Shown here: positions 52,357 through 62,269 of the stretch, piece after piece | How positions within the stretch are numbered: the stretch's first letter is position 1 | Layout: each line of letters starts with the position of its first letter | Source of the DNA: Glaciecola sp049650345 | GTDB taxonomy: Bacteria > Pseudomonadota > Gammaproteobacteria > Enterobacterales > Alteromonadaceae | DNA length: 64,000 nt | Assembly: GCA_049650345.1 (NCBI GenBank) | Contig: JBARZY010000125.1 | Span: forward strand, 1 to 64,000 | Reading direction: 5' to 3' | The notes under the pieces: generated by a model | Databases searched by the model: none | Told to the model about the DNA's origin: nothing | What the model saw: only the letters and a program-made list of their open reading frames with translations | Made by a program: the position numbers and the translations under genes

Positions 52357-53565
52357 ATGGTTAAGAATACTATGCCTTCGACAATGTCAGCCGCACAAAG
52401 CCAGACGAAGCCTACCGCTAGCTTTCGTTTACTAATGGTGTTAAGCGCAGTTTGTTTTGTGCTGCTTGTGGTGCTAATGGTTGCTTCAGGCACCAAACCG
52501 GCTAGTGCTACTAACAATAAGTCGATGCTACTGACACAGCAAGCCAAAGTGACTGCGGCCAACATTGAGTTGCAAGCATCATTTGTAAAGCCCCGTATTG
52601 TTTTTGGCCAAATTGAGTCAGCCCAACAATCAAACTTAGGCTTTGAGCTTAGCGGTAGTTTACAACGCGTGGTGGTAAAAGAGGGCGCATTGGTTAAGCA
52701 AAACGATTTACTCGCCACACTTGATACTGCGCGTTTAAATGCCCAGCAAAATGAACTACTGAGTGCCTTGAACCGCAGTAAAGCTAACGCCAAATTAGCC
52801 GCATTATCTGCAAAGCGTATAAAACAGCTAGTAGCCAACCAGCTAGAACCACAACAACAATTTGATGAAGCACAAGCGCAACTAGATGTTGCAAATGCGG
52901 CGGTTGCAGAAGTTGAAGCTCGCTTAGCCAGTGTTGAGGTTGAGCTCAATAAATCACGATTACTGGCGCCATTTGATGGGCAAATAGTGGCACAACATAT
53001 TGATGAGGGCACCGTACTAAGTGCAGGCCAACCAATATTTTCTCTATTACAAAGCAGTGGCTTAGAAGCACGTTTTGGTTTACCTGAACAAACTGCTTTT
53101 GGTGTTAACCTTGGGCAAGTTTTCACTATATCGGTAGGCAATTTGTCGCTGAGTGCAAAGGTAACTTCAATCGCTCAACAACGCAGTCAAGCTACGCGCA
53201 CTATTGAAGCACTTCTGAGTGTGGATACTAAAGGCTTAACACCAATGCAAAAACGCATGTTGGTGAGTGGTGATTTGGTGTCATTACAGGTAGACATCCC
53301 GGTGACTAAACAAGGTGCATGGGTGCCCAATAGTGCCTTGGCGAGTGGTGTGCGAGGCATGTGGACCTTGTATGTGATCAATGCTAGCAACGTTATTGAG
53401 ACCCGTATTGTGTCGATAGAATATAAAGACGAGCAGCGAGCATTTATTAGCGGTGCAATTGAACAAGGCGATACCTTTGTAGTGAGCGGCGTTCATCGTT
53501 TAACGCCACATCAGCAAGTTGAAAATATAGAAGTAGTCAATATGAGTGCTTCATATGAGCAGTAG
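52357..53565 (+). CDS. RND efflux pump periplasmic adaptor
   Basis: The 402-residue membrane fusion protein has an N-terminal membrane anchor (about 24-44), then the lipoyl half-motifs (GFELSGSLQRVVVKEGALVKQNDLLATLD and LLAPFDGQIVAQHIDEGTVLSAGQPIF) around a long alpha-hairpin rich in Ala, Gln and Leu (about 120-195), then beta-barrel and membrane-proximal parts. It joins the inner-membrane pump encoded next to an outer-membrane channel such as TolC, which is not in this cluster. Its end overlaps the pump gene by 11 bases. Confidence 0.92.
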   Translation: MVKNTMPSTMSAAQSQTKPTASFRLLMVLSAVCFVLLVVLMVASGTKPASATNNKSMLLTQQAKVTAANIELQASFVKPRIVFGQIESAQQSNLGFELSGSLQRVVVKEGALVKQNDLLATLDTARLNAQQNELLSALNRSKANAKLAALSAKRIKQLVANQLEPQQQFDEAQAQLDVANAAVAEVEARLASVEVELNKSRLLAPFDGQIVAQHIDEGTVLSAGQPIFSLLQSSGLEARFGLPEQTAFGVNLGQVFTISVGNLSLSAKVTSIAQQRSQATRTIEALLSVDTKGLTPMQKRMLVSGDLVSLQVDIPVTKQGAWVPNSALASGVRGMWTLYVINASNVIETRIVSIEYKDEQRAFISGAIEQGDTFVVSGVHRLTPHQQVENIEVVNMSASYEQ

Positions 53566-56500
53566 TCACACAAATACAGGCACTGAAAGCAAGCCTTGGT
53601 ACACCGCATTTTTTAGGAATGGACATCTTCTCGCGCTCAGTGTGGTAATTATACTGGTAGCGGGGATATCTGCTATTACGGGCATGCCGCGTTTAGAAGA
53701 TCCACGAATAGATTTACGAAATGTATTAGTGCTTACTAGCTACCCCGGTGCTTCTGCAGAAAGAGTTGAGGCCTTGGTTAGCGATGTATTAGAAGACGAG
53801 CTTAGACAGTTATTTGAAGTAAAAGAAATAAAATCAACGTCAACCGCTGGGTTTTCCACTTTGTTTGTTGAATTGCAAAATGATATCGACAATAGTTCTA
53901 ATCAGCAGGTATTTTCAAAAATACGAGACGCTATTAACGACGCTGCAACACGTTTTCCTGAGGGAGCTAACCCGCCCATATTAGAGGACAAGCGAGGAGC
54001 TACAGCCTTTACTGCTGTACTGTCAGTGAGTGCTAACTATCCTGACACCACTACTTTTGCCCAAACGGGGCGCATGGCTACTGAGCTTGCAGACCGCTTA
54101 CGTAATGTCAACGGTACCGAAATAGTCCGTATTTATGGTGAACCCACTGAAGAGATTACCGTTACTATTAATCCCCAGCAGCTCGCGGTAAGCGGTTTAA
54201 CCTTAAACGAAGTAAGTCAACGCATTGCCTTGGCCGATGCTAAGCTCCCTGCAGGTGTGCTCGTTACCGCAGACAAAGATATTCGAGTACAGGTGTCTGA
54301 GCCCTTAGGCAGTGTGGATACTTTAGCGCAAGTTCCCATTCAAACCAATGCGGGGGCTTATTTGCGTCTGCAAGACATAGCTACTATTAGCAAAGATATT
54401 CGTTTGCCGGTATCAGAAATAGCCTTGTTAAATGGTCAGCAAACCATTTTTGTCGCGGCAAGGATGCAAACAACGGTAAGAGTCGATAAATGGACGGAAG
54501 CCTTAGTAAGCAAAGTAAATCAGTTTAATGACGTTTTTGGTGACTCATTTACCGCTGAATTAATATTTGAACAGAACAAATACACCGAACAGCGCTTAAG
54601 CGAATTGACTATGGATTTGGTTATGGGCTCGTTAGTGGTTGTGCTGGTTGTGTTGTTTTTTATGGGTATCAAAGCGTCATTGATTGTTGGGCTAGCCTTG
54701 CCATTATGTGCTGCTTTTGCCATTTTTAGTTTGAACTTCTTTAATCAACAAATTCATCAAATGTCTATTTTTGGCATCATCATTGCCATTGGTTTGTTAA
54801 TTGATAACGCTATTGTTGTGACCGACGAAATACGACTCAACTTACAAAATTTATCATTGACGCGTTTAGGTGTGCTGAAAAAAAGTATCCGTCACTTATT
54901 CTCTCCGTTACTGGCGTCAACGTTGACCACTATTTTAGGCTTCATGCCCATATTTTTGCTTAACGGTAATATTGGCGATTTTATAGGCTCTATTGCTATT
55001 AGCGTGGTTATGGCATTAGTGGGGTCTTTGGCAATTTCGTTAACTATTATTGCTGCGTTAGCGGCACGTTACTTACCGCGCGAGGCAATGTTAAATGCAC
55101 CTTGGTATCGACGAGGTTACCAATTGCCGAGTGTGTCCCTAGCATTTCGTCAATTAATCGGTAAAGCAATTAAGCGGCCGGTGATAGTGTTAAGTACAGT
55201 AGTGCTTGTGTGTATTAGTGGTTTTGTACTAGCCCAGCAACTTGCCAATGTGTTTTTCCCTGGCGCTGACCGCGATCAATTTGAAATATATATGTTATTG
55301 CCCGATGGCAGCAGTATCAATCGTACGCACAGTATGGCATTGCATGCCAATGAGAGCATTCAAGCAAAAGACGGCGTTGAGCAAATTACGTGGATGATAG
55401 GTGCTTCTACGCCTTCTATTTACTATAACCAAGTGCAAACAAGAGACAACGCGCCTCATTTTGCCAACGCCGTGGTTACCGCAAGTTCTGTGACTCAAGC
55501 CGACCGCTTAATTGTGGCCTTGCAATACGAGTTGCAAGACGCATTTCCACAGGCGCAAGTAATTGTACGTAAGTTCGGACAAGGACCACCCATAGCTGCG
55601 CCCATTGAGGTTCAAGTTTTTGGTCCTGATTTGCAAGTGCTTGATACCATTGGCCAGCAAGTCAGAAGTGCCATGACACATATTCCCGGTATTACGAATT
55701 CTTTGGTGAGTATCAGCACCGGTGAGCCTGAACTAGTATATGAGTTAAGTGAAAACCAGTCGTATTTAGCACAGCTTTCGTTGTCGCAAATAGCGCAACA
55801 ATTACAAGTGGCGCTTTCAGGAACAACAGGCGGATCAATTTTAGAAGGTACCGAAGAGCTAGATATTAGAGTACGCGTCAGTAATGAGCAACGCAGTAAT
55901 ATTGCACAGCTCGATGCATTACCTTTGATGGGGGGCGCTGGGCTGGAACGCGACTTAGTTGGTGTGGCTGCGCTTGGAGAATTAGTGGTTCGGCCAAGTA
56001 TTAGCAGTATTACTCGGGTAGATGGTGAACGCGTAAACAAAATTCAAGCGTATTTACTGCCGGGCGTGGCAGCAGTATCGGCAAGTCAACAATTGCGAGC
56101 ACGTTTGCTAGAAGATATTCATTTACCCCAGGGGTATCGTTTTAAAATAGCCGGTGACGCAGACGAACAAGGCAAAGCCCTAGGACAACTCGCTACGTAC
56201 TTACCGGTGTTATTGGTATTAATGATAACATCACTCATTTTAAGCTTTTCGAGTGTACGTTTTGCTGCGGTAATAGGCATGGTGGCAGTACTTTCTGTTG
56301 GCTTGGGTTTTCTAAGTTTATGGTTGTCGGGCTTACCAATAGGCTTTAATCCCTTATTGGGTAGTGCCGGTTTAATCGGTGTAGCCATTAACGGCTCTAT
56401 TGTGGTGATTGCTGCTATAGCGGCTAATCCAATTGCCATGCAAGGTGACACCAAAGAAATTGTAGCCGAAACCATGAGTTGTTCACGACATATATTATCG

Positions 56501-56695
56501 ACAACATTTACCACAGTAGGCGGTCTTATCCCTTTACTGTTGTTTTCAGAAGGGACGTTTTGGCCGCCTTTAGCAGTAGTGCTTGCCGGTGGTGTTGGCT
56601 TTTCTGTTATTTTATCTTTATTATTTACCCCAGTAATCGTAGCGGGCTTGTGCCGCTTACGCGCAAAACAACAAGGTACTTTGCAGCAAACATGA
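53555..56695 (+). CDS. RND family efflux pump permease
   Basis: The ~1046-residue HAE1-type pump has 12 membrane helices and two large periplasmic loops. Helix 4 carries the family acid in IGLLIDNAIVVTDEIRLNL; PRLEDPRIDLRNVLVLTSYPGASAERVE is the usual porter-domain start of this subgroup. ATG 53555 lies inside the adaptor gene (overlap of 11 bases), so the two are translationally coupled; a GTG three codons earlier is less likely. The export substrate is unknown. The gene ends in ATGA, shared with a 37-codon ORF. Confidence 0.93.
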   Translation: MSSSHTNTGTESKPWYTAFFRNGHLLALSVVIILVAGISAITGMPRLEDPRIDLRNVLVLTSYPGASAERVEALVSDVLEDELRQLFEVKEIKSTSTAGFSTLFVELQNDIDNSSNQQVFSKIRDAINDAATRFPEGANPPILEDKRGATAFTAVLSVSANYPDTTTFAQTGRMATELADRLRNVNGTEIVRIYGEPTEEITVTINPQQLAVSGLTLNEVSQRIALADAKLPAGVLVTADKDIRVQVSEPLGSVDTLAQVPIQTNAGAYLRLQDIATISKDIRLPVSEIALLNGQQTIFVAARMQTTVRVDKWTEALVSKVNQFNDVFGDSFTAELIFEQNKYTEQRLSELTMDLVMGSLVVVLVVLFFMGIKASLIVGLALPLCAAFAIFSLNFFNQQIHQMSIFGIIIAIGLLIDNAIVVTDEIRLNLQNLSLTRLGVLKKSIRHLFSPLLASTLTTILGFMPIFLLNGNIGDFIGSIAISVVMALVGSLAISLTIIAALAARYLPREAMLNAPWYRRGYQLPSVSLAFRQLIGKAIKRPVIVLSTVVLVCISGFVLAQQLANVFFPGADRDQFEIYMLLPDGSSINRTHSMALHANESIQAKDGVEQITWMIGASTPSIYYNQVQTRDNAPHFANAVVTASSVTQADRLIVALQYELQDAFPQAQVIVRKFGQGPPIAAPIEVQVFGPDLQVLDTIGQQVRSAMTHIPGITNSLVSISTGEPELVYELSENQSYLAQLSLSQIAQQLQVALSGTTGGSILEGTEELDIRVRVSNEQRSNIAQLDALPLMGGAGLERDLVGVAALGELVVRPSISSITRVDGERVNKIQAYLLPGVAAVSASQQLRARLLEDIHLPQGYRFKIAGDADEQGKALGQLATYLPVLLVLMITSLILSFSSVRFAAVIGMVAVLSVGLGFLSLWLSGLPIGFNPLLGSAGLIGVAINGSIVVIAAIAANPIAMQGDTKEIVAETMSCSRHILSTTFTTVGGLIPLLLFSEGTFWPPLAVVLAGGVGFSVILSLLFTPVIVAGLCRLRAKQQGTLQQT

Positions 56696-56805
56696 ACAAA
56701 TTGCGTAAATGGTGGCATACAAAATGTGCTTTTTGCCTCAAAGCTAGGTATATCATTATATGGGGCGCAATAATGATGGTATTTTATTTTTATGTCTGGC
56801 AATAA
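56692..56805 (+). CDS. 37-residue single-pass membrane protein
   Basis: This short ORF starts at the ATGA overlap with the RND pump stop and ends 14 bases inside the next gene, so it is tied to both neighbours. The product begins MNKLRKWWHTKCAFCLKAR, basic with two Trp and a Cys-x2-Cys pair, followed by one hydrophobic helix (about 20-36, rich in Ile, Met, Phe and Trp) ending in VWQ. This positive-inside plus helix pattern fits a small inner-membrane protein. No family is recognised. The tight overlaps on both sides argue that it is a real gene. Confidence 0.6.
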   Translation: MNKLRKWWHTKCAFCLKARYIIIWGAIMMVFYFYVWQ

Positions 56806-57493
56806 CGAACAAGCAGTAGAGAGTATTTTTATACGCAGCAGTGCGGCAACAAATGGCATAACGACTTTACTGATTGGTGCAATTGTGGCGCTTGTTGGCA
56901 CGCTTATTATCGCGTTATTACCGCAGCTATTTTTCTTAGTCGGTATCCTCTTTTTAAGCGGTAGCATTATCGCGTTTGTTATGGGGTTTTATAAGCTTCG
57001 CGAACCCAAATACAGTGTTGAAATCAACAAACAAGCCATTATTTATTATCATCGTAAAGGCCAATGGCAAATTCCTTGGTCTAACGTACAGCGTATTGAT
57101 GTGCCACGAGTACACAAAGGGTTAGAGCATGTTGATTTGGAAATGATCGGCATAAGATTGCGCCAACCTGAACAAATTCTCAATAGTATTTCTCCACGTT
57201 TAATCACCCACCTATTAATGGAGCAGCGTCCGCTAATTGCGCAATTTATTATGAGTAACTGCGATTCAGGCCAGTGCTACGGCGATGATATTATTGACGA
57301 CACCAAATACAAATGTGAAGACGGCAGCATGATGACCGGCGTGAGTGCTATGTTTGCTAACAGGATGCGCAAGTTACAACAAGGGCTTGGGTATGACGTA
57401 TTTGTATCAAGTAATGATGTTGACCGCAGTGCCCACGATTTTGTAAGTCTATTACGAGAGTGTCAGGAGACAATCACCCGTCAACCCCATTAG
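56792..57493 (+). CDS. DUF2982 family membrane protein
   Basis: The 233-residue protein has two adjacent N-terminal membrane helices (about 22-65). A soluble part follows, opening with YSVEINKQAIIYYHRKGQWQIPWSNVQRIDVPRV, which resembles a PH-like beta domain. It matches the pattern of DUF2982, a family I know from Shewanella, Vibrio and Alteromonas. Function is unknown. It overlaps the 37-residue ORF by 14 bases and therefore belongs to the RND pump transcript. Confidence 0.75.
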   Translation: MSGNNEQAVESIFIRSSAATNGITTLLIGAIVALVGTLIIALLPQLFFLVGILFLSGSIIAFVMGFYKLREPKYSVEINKQAIIYYHRKGQWQIPWSNVQRIDVPRVHKGLEHVDLEMIGIRLRQPEQILNSISPRLITHLLMEQRPLIAQFIMSNCDSGQCYGDDIIDDTKYKCEDGSMMTGVSAMFANRMRKLQQGLGYDVFVSSNDVDRSAHDFVSLLRECQETITRQPH

Positions 57494-58110
57494 TTAGTTC
57501 GTGATATTTTAAGTGACCCTTATAAATATGCTGGTCGATTAACCAATCAATCTGTTATTTTCTCTTATACCTTTACCACACAAATACTTTTATATTCACA
57601 GGCAATCCTCGGCCTCTTTTTAACTAAAACTATTCTATTTATGTTAACCGCGACTAATGTCTCATATTGAAAATTGGTTAACCAAAAGTGTGCGCCAACT
57701 TGGTTTTTGGCATGTTGTAAAGATGTAAATGACAAACTGGTCTTACCAAAAAAGGCAAAAAACATCTCTCCAGCCCCATCTCTTCAAACATATTGCAACT
57801 TGTGCTTTACCACTCGGCAACAAAAGAGAGTGTATGATATTAACATATATATCAACAACTTGATGGTAAATCGGTTTAGTCATAGCATTTGGTAACAGAG
57901 CTAAATGTTATTAGTATGTTATTTTGGCACACCAAAAGGTTGACCTTTTGCACTTGTTTATGTAACTATGAATGCAATTCTTTGTATCTAATTAGATAAT
58001 GATTTGTTAAGAATTGGTTTAACAAATGCGAGACGCACACTGCTCCACTACAAACAGCGTCAACATTTGAATTAGCAGGACTTATAAACATACACACACA
58101 GGAAGATTTT
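57494..58110. promoter_or_regulatory. 617-bp regulatory gap with clustered palindromes
   Basis: No convincing gene is present. The part nearest the TonB receptor holds CAAAAGGT-TG-ACCTTTTG (57933-57950), the 14-bp palindrome TATCTAATTAGATA (57985-57998) nested within CAATTCTT/AAGAATTG (57975-57982, 58009-58016), and TTGTTAA-N8-TTAACAA (58004-58025). These overlapping dyads are good operator candidates for the receptor gene. AGGAAG precedes its ATG. Confidence 0.5.
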
Positions 58111-61100
58111 ATGCAGCACAAACTCTCAAAAATTAGCTTAGCGGTATTAGCCGCTACCAGCATTCATTTGTCGGCGACAGCCGTAGCGCAAGAACAAGAC
58201 GCAGGCGCAGTAGACGAGCCTGAAGTGATTGAAGTAACGGGTATCCGTTCAGCACTTGCCAGCGCTCTAAACGAAAAAAGAGGCGCCGATACTGTAGTTG
58301 AAATAATACAAGCAGAAGATATTGGTAAGCTTCCAGACCAAAACCTTGCAGAAGTATTAGAAAATGTAACAGGCATTCAAATTACACGTACAGCCGGTAT
58401 CGGTACGGGTGTGCAAATACGTGGTAGTAATGCAAACATTGTTCAAATAAACGGTGCATCTACTGTTGGTACAGGCGACGGCCGTGGTGGCATGAAATTT
58501 GAAGATTTGTCAGCAGCAATCATTGCTGGTGTAGAAGTAACTAAAGGTTCTGAAGCGAAAACCATTGAAGGCGTAATTGGTGGTACCGTAAATCTACGTA
58601 CAATTCGTCCTTTAGAACTAGATGAAACCTTAGCGTCATTTCGTCTGCAAGGCGAAGACAGCAGTTTAACCACTGATGGTATCATGCCGCGTTTCTCTGG
58701 TGCTTACGGCGATAACTGGGAATCAGATGCAGGTCGTTTCGGTTTTGTAGTGAGTGGTAGTTTGACCAGACAAGAAGCTTCAGCTTTTCGTCCTCGTGTT
58801 GACCGCGATGGTAGCTTAGTTGAAAACGTTAACGCATCAGTTGTTAGATATGACAACGATGGTAACCCTGTTGTTGAAGACCAGCCAAGCAGACGTCCAG
58901 CAGCTCAAAATTTCGACTTCTTAGGTATTCAATTCTTAAACCAAGAATATGAAAACTTTGAATATGAAACTAAAAACTTCGCCGGTACATTTGAATTTGC
59001 ACCTAACAACGACATGAAGTTTTTCGCTGATGTGATTCTTACTGACCAAGAAGTTCGTCAAGAAAGTACTCGTGTACAAGGCTCTGGTGTAAGTAGCGTG
59101 CTTAACTACAACGTGCCTACCTCTTTTGAAACGATTAATTTCGGCACATTAGATGGCGTTAATCTAGGTAGCATTGCCGCTGCACAAACAGGTACTATTG
59201 AACCTGATTTAAGTGTAGACGACGACGATCCAAACCTACGTTTTAACAGTGACACTGGTGCACGTGTTACCGACAGTCAGCAGTTAAGATTTGGTGGTGA
59301 ATGGCAAGCAACCGACGACCTTTTCGTTAGCGGTGAAATATCGTACGCGAGTTCTGAAAGCCGCACGCCTTCATTGAACACACAGTTAAACTTCATCAAT
59401 CCAAACGCACCATTAGACCGTTTGGATGACGAAGGAAACTTCACTGAAAATACAAGTAATGATAACGCTGTACCGTTCATCTATGACTTAACGGGCGACC
59501 AATTATCATTCGGTATTAACTTCGATTCTCCATTTGCACCAACGGTTGCTCAATTACTTGACCCAAGTAATGTCGTTCTTGACCAAGTAGATTTCAGCAA
59601 CGGTAGCACTGACAACTCTGATTTCTCAATGAGAGTTGACTCTACTTATTATATTGACCATGACATTTTCACTTCTGTTGATTTTGGTTTCCGTAGCAAC
59701 ACGGTAGAGCACGAGTCGTTAGGCATATCTGACCGTATCGGTGGCTTTAGCCGTTTACACGATAGCCCAGGTGGCGATTTGTTCTCTGAGCTTCTTATAG
59801 CTGGTCCAAGTAACTTTGGCGAGGCTGATGGCAGAGCATTAGCATTAAGAAACTTCTTAATCGTTGACCCTGAACTTGCGTTTAGCAACCCACAGCTAGT
59901 TATTAATACACTTGAATCGGCCATGACCACTTATCAAGCTGAAATGATTGCTTTAGGATTTGTTGACGCAGGCGCTTCTGTAGACTTCTTAAAGCAAGAG
60001 CCTGGTTCAACAGCTGGATTTAAAGTTGAAGAAACAACCAATGCTTTGTATGCACAAGTTAACTTTGAATATGAATATATTCGCGGTAACTTCGGTTTGC
60101 GTCATGTTATGACCGATATTGAGTCAATTGGTAAAACAGAAGTTAACGGCAACGTATCTGAAGTTGTAAACAAGGGCGACTACAGCTACACATTGCCACG
60201 TTTAAACGTAATTGCAGATGTAACTGATGATTTAGTAGTGCGCTTAAGCTGGGGGCAAGATATCCGCAGACCTAACTTTGGCAATCTAAATACATCAGTA
60301 TCATTCGGTACTAACGAAAACCAATCTGTTGATTTTGGTAACCCGAACCTAGAGCCTGAAGAAGTAACTACGTTTGACTTGTCTACTGAATGGTATTTTG
60401 CTGATTCAGCGGTAGCAAGTATCGGTTTCTTCCAAAAAGATATCACTAACCTAATAGTAGCTGAAACGCAGTTTGCTGAAGTATTTGCAAGTGGCTTTAG
60501 AGACACTGACGTGACATGTCCTAGCGGAGGTGTATTTAACCCAAGTGCGCAAGCAAACGTTTTTGGCCCAACAGGCCTAGTCGGTTTATGTGTTGACATT
60601 GATACTAGCTTGAATGATACCGCTACCATCACACAGTCGGGTATTGAGCTATCTTTCCAATACGACTTGTCTAGCTTTGAAGATGATTTAGGTTGGGCGT
60701 CTGGTTTTGGTGTATTAGCAAACTATACTTACCAAGACTATAGCGGTGGCTCTGTTGTAAACGAATCAGCAACACGTGGTACCGATGTATTTAATGCCAT
60801 TAACGGTATTTATGATAGCGCTGAGTTTGTGAAGGTAACCTCGCTACAGGGACTATTAGATTTCTCAGAAAACGCTTATAACTTAACGGTTTATTATGAG
60901 AAGCATGATTTGTCTGCAAGAATGCGTTATACATACCGCGATGCTTACCGCACCTTAGATACTGCTGCGGGCGCATCTTTGAACTCAACCCTAGGTTTCC
61001 CAGTTACCACTCATGCTAGAGGCCAGCTTAACGCTAGCGTAAGCTATGACGTAAATGAGGAATTAACAGTTGGAGTTGAAGCTATTAATTTAACCGAGTC

Positions 61101-61197
61101 TGATATTATCCAGTCTTGTGTTAACGAAAATGCGATGCAGTGTGCTGAAGGTATCACTGACCGTCGTATCACTTTCGGTGCAACATACCGCTTCTAA
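58111..61197 (+). CDS. TonB-dependent outer-membrane receptor
   Basis: The 1028-residue receptor has a signal peptide (about 1-27, cleavage after AVA) and a TonB-box-like segment (PEVIEVTGIRSAL). The plug domain (about 45-170; DQNLAEVLENVTGIQITR, VQIRGSNANIVQINGA, EVTKGSEAKTIEGVIGGTVNLRT) precedes a long beta barrel ending in the outer-membrane signature RRITFGATYRF. The size and plug motifs match the TIGR01782-like group of marine bacteria that import oligosaccharides or peptides. No SusD is present. Two cysteines near the end (QSCVNENAMQC) may pair. The substrate cannot be told from this neighbourhood. Confidence 0.93.
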   Translation: MQHKLSKISLAVLAATSIHLSATAVAQEQDAGAVDEPEVIEVTGIRSALASALNEKRGADTVVEIIQAEDIGKLPDQNLAEVLENVTGIQITRTAGIGTGVQIRGSNANIVQINGASTVGTGDGRGGMKFEDLSAAIIAGVEVTKGSEAKTIEGVIGGTVNLRTIRPLELDETLASFRLQGEDSSLTTDGIMPRFSGAYGDNWESDAGRFGFVVSGSLTRQEASAFRPRVDRDGSLVENVNASVVRYDNDGNPVVEDQPSRRPAAQNFDFLGIQFLNQEYENFEYETKNFAGTFEFAPNNDMKFFADVILTDQEVRQESTRVQGSGVSSVLNYNVPTSFETINFGTLDGVNLGSIAAAQTGTIEPDLSVDDDDPNLRFNSDTGARVTDSQQLRFGGEWQATDDLFVSGEISYASSESRTPSLNTQLNFINPNAPLDRLDDEGNFTENTSNDNAVPFIYDLTGDQLSFGINFDSPFAPTVAQLLDPSNVVLDQVDFSNGSTDNSDFSMRVDSTYYIDHDIFTSVDFGFRSNTVEHESLGISDRIGGFSRLHDSPGGDLFSELLIAGPSNFGEADGRALALRNFLIVDPELAFSNPQLVINTLESAMTTYQAEMIALGFVDAGASVDFLKQEPGSTAGFKVEETTNALYAQVNFEYEYIRGNFGLRHVMTDIESIGKTEVNGNVSEVVNKGDYSYTLPRLNVIADVTDDLVVRLSWGQDIRRPNFGNLNTSVSFGTNENQSVDFGNPNLEPEEVTTFDLSTEWYFADSAVASIGFFQKDITNLIVAETQFAEVFASGFRDTDVTCPSGGVFNPSAQANVFGPTGLVGLCVDIDTSLNDTATITQSGIELSFQYDLSSFEDDLGWASGFGVLANYTYQDYSGGSVVNESATRGTDVFNAINGIYDSAEFVKVTSLQGLLDFSENAYNLTVYYEKHDLSARMRYTYRDAYRTLDTAAGASLNSTLGFPVTTHARGQLNASVSYDVNEELTVGVEAINLTESDIIQSCVNENAMQCAEGITDRRITFGATYRF

Positions 61198-61209
61198 GTG
61201 CTCGTTAAT

Positions 61210-61273
61210 ATACCCTTACAAATCTGTAAGGGTATAAATGAATCAAAAATCCCAGCATTTGCTGGGATTTTTT
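61210..61273 (+). terminator. Double hairpin terminator after the TonB receptor
   Basis: The first hairpin pairs ATACCCTTACA (61210-61220) with TGTAAGGGTAT (61225-61235) and lacks a T-run. The second pairs AATCCCAGC (61248-61256) with GCTGGGATT (61261-61269) around ATTT and runs into six T residues, a classic terminator. Confidence 0.9.
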
Positions 61274-61396
61274 ATGCCGGTTTATTATTTATGCTGGTGT
61301 GATGGTACAAAGCCAAGAATACCGCGCCAATGTGAAACCAATCAGTGACCGATTTCACTGGCTAATAGTATTTTTAGATGTATATAAGGAAAAATG

Positions 61397-62197
61397 ATGA
61401 AATGCTCACTTTGGAAAGCGTTAACTATAGGCTCGTTATTATTTACAGGTGCAGCTAACGCAAGCTTAATTACCGTATCGTATAACGATACAATATCACT
61501 ACAAAACGGTTTAAGTCACCAGCTTTACTCTACCGACGGAACTAGCACAAGAACTTATTCGAAGGCTGAAAATGACGCATTTGAATTAACTAAGTTCGAT
61601 TCTTCTTTAGGAGAACTAATGAGTGCTATACTCACTTGGAGCAGTTCATTCGTCACTTACGGACATGGCTACGTTTGGGATTTTCAGCGAAACGGAAATT
61701 TCGCTTCGCTAAACAAAACAGTGTCGATGGATTTTACCGCAAGTAGTACAGCACTTTTCGATGGAACAGTATTATCAGCAAACACGTTTCGTGAATCTGA
61801 AGCGTGTACCTCACAAGTGGTTGATCGAAGCTGGAGAGGCGACCCTCGTTTTTACGATGAATGTAGTGACAACAACAACACGCGCTACAGTGATTATTTG
61901 TCAAATAATGAAGTCGATTTGCTAGCAGTGTTAGGCATTGCTGACGTGACGGCAACTGATGCGAACGATACCTTCACCTTTCAATTATCAAATATTTTAA
62001 ATATGAACCAATCGTGTAATATGAAAGGAGATACTTCTGGATATTGCGGATCTTATTCACGCAACAATACAACATTCAGCGCTAGCATCGTTTATGAATA
62101 CGCACAAAACACTGTGATTAACGCTCCCACGCCATCAACAATTGGACTTGTCGTGTTGGGTTTACTAGGCGTTTTGGCACGCCGCTCTAAAATCTAA
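61397..62197 (+). CDS. Secreted PEP-CTERM-like protein
   Basis: The 266-residue product has a signal peptide (about 1-22, ending ANA) and a beta-rich body with several Cys (ACTSQ, DECSD, SCNMKGDTSGYCG). It ends with a sorting tail: APTPST, a hydrophobic helix IGLVVLGLLGVLA and RRSK at the very end. This fits PEP-CTERM, although the motif reads P-T-P rather than P-E-P. Such proteins are processed by exosortase, not encoded in this window. Two ATGs stand in tandem; the second (61397) has AAGGA at the better distance. The body function is unknown. Confidence 0.8.
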   Translation: MKCSLWKALTIGSLLFTGAANASLITVSYNDTISLQNGLSHQLYSTDGTSTRTYSKAENDAFELTKFDSSLGELMSAILTWSSSFVTYGHGYVWDFQRNGNFASLNKTVSMDFTASSTALFDGTVLSANTFRESEACTSQVVDRSWRGDPRFYDECSDNNNTRYSDYLSNNEVDLLAVLGIADVTATDANDTFTFQLSNILNMNQSCNMKGDTSGYCGSYSRNNTTFSASIVYEYAQNTVINAPTPSTIGLVVLGLLGVLARRSKI

Positions 62198-62213
62198 TTT
62201 ATTATCTTTTGTG

Positions 62214-62248
62214 AAAATCACCAATTTCAAAGATTGGTGATTTTTTTA
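62214..62248 (+). terminator. Terminator of the PEP-CTERM-like gene
   Basis: AAATCACCAAT (62215-62225) pairs with ATTGGTGATTT (62233-62243) and a run of T continues to 62247. The stem is perfect. The carbonic anhydrase remnant begins directly after it. Confidence 0.92.
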
Positions 62249-62269
62249 TTGGCAATAATGAGGTGATGA

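Noticed and set aside
52350..53141. 263-residue minus-strand open frame across the RND adaptor gene
   Set aside because: It is a shadow of the adaptor; composition is Ser/Cys-rich with no domain, and the plus-strand gene has clear adaptor motifs.
56119..56967. 282-residue minus-strand open frame across the RND pump end and the DUF2982 gene
   Set aside because: It runs antisense to two genes and the 37-codon ORF and has no recognisable domain.
57674..57895. 73-residue plus-strand open frame in the gap before the TonB receptor
   Set aside because: No ribosome binding site, no family pattern and AT-rich composition like the surrounding non-coding DNA.
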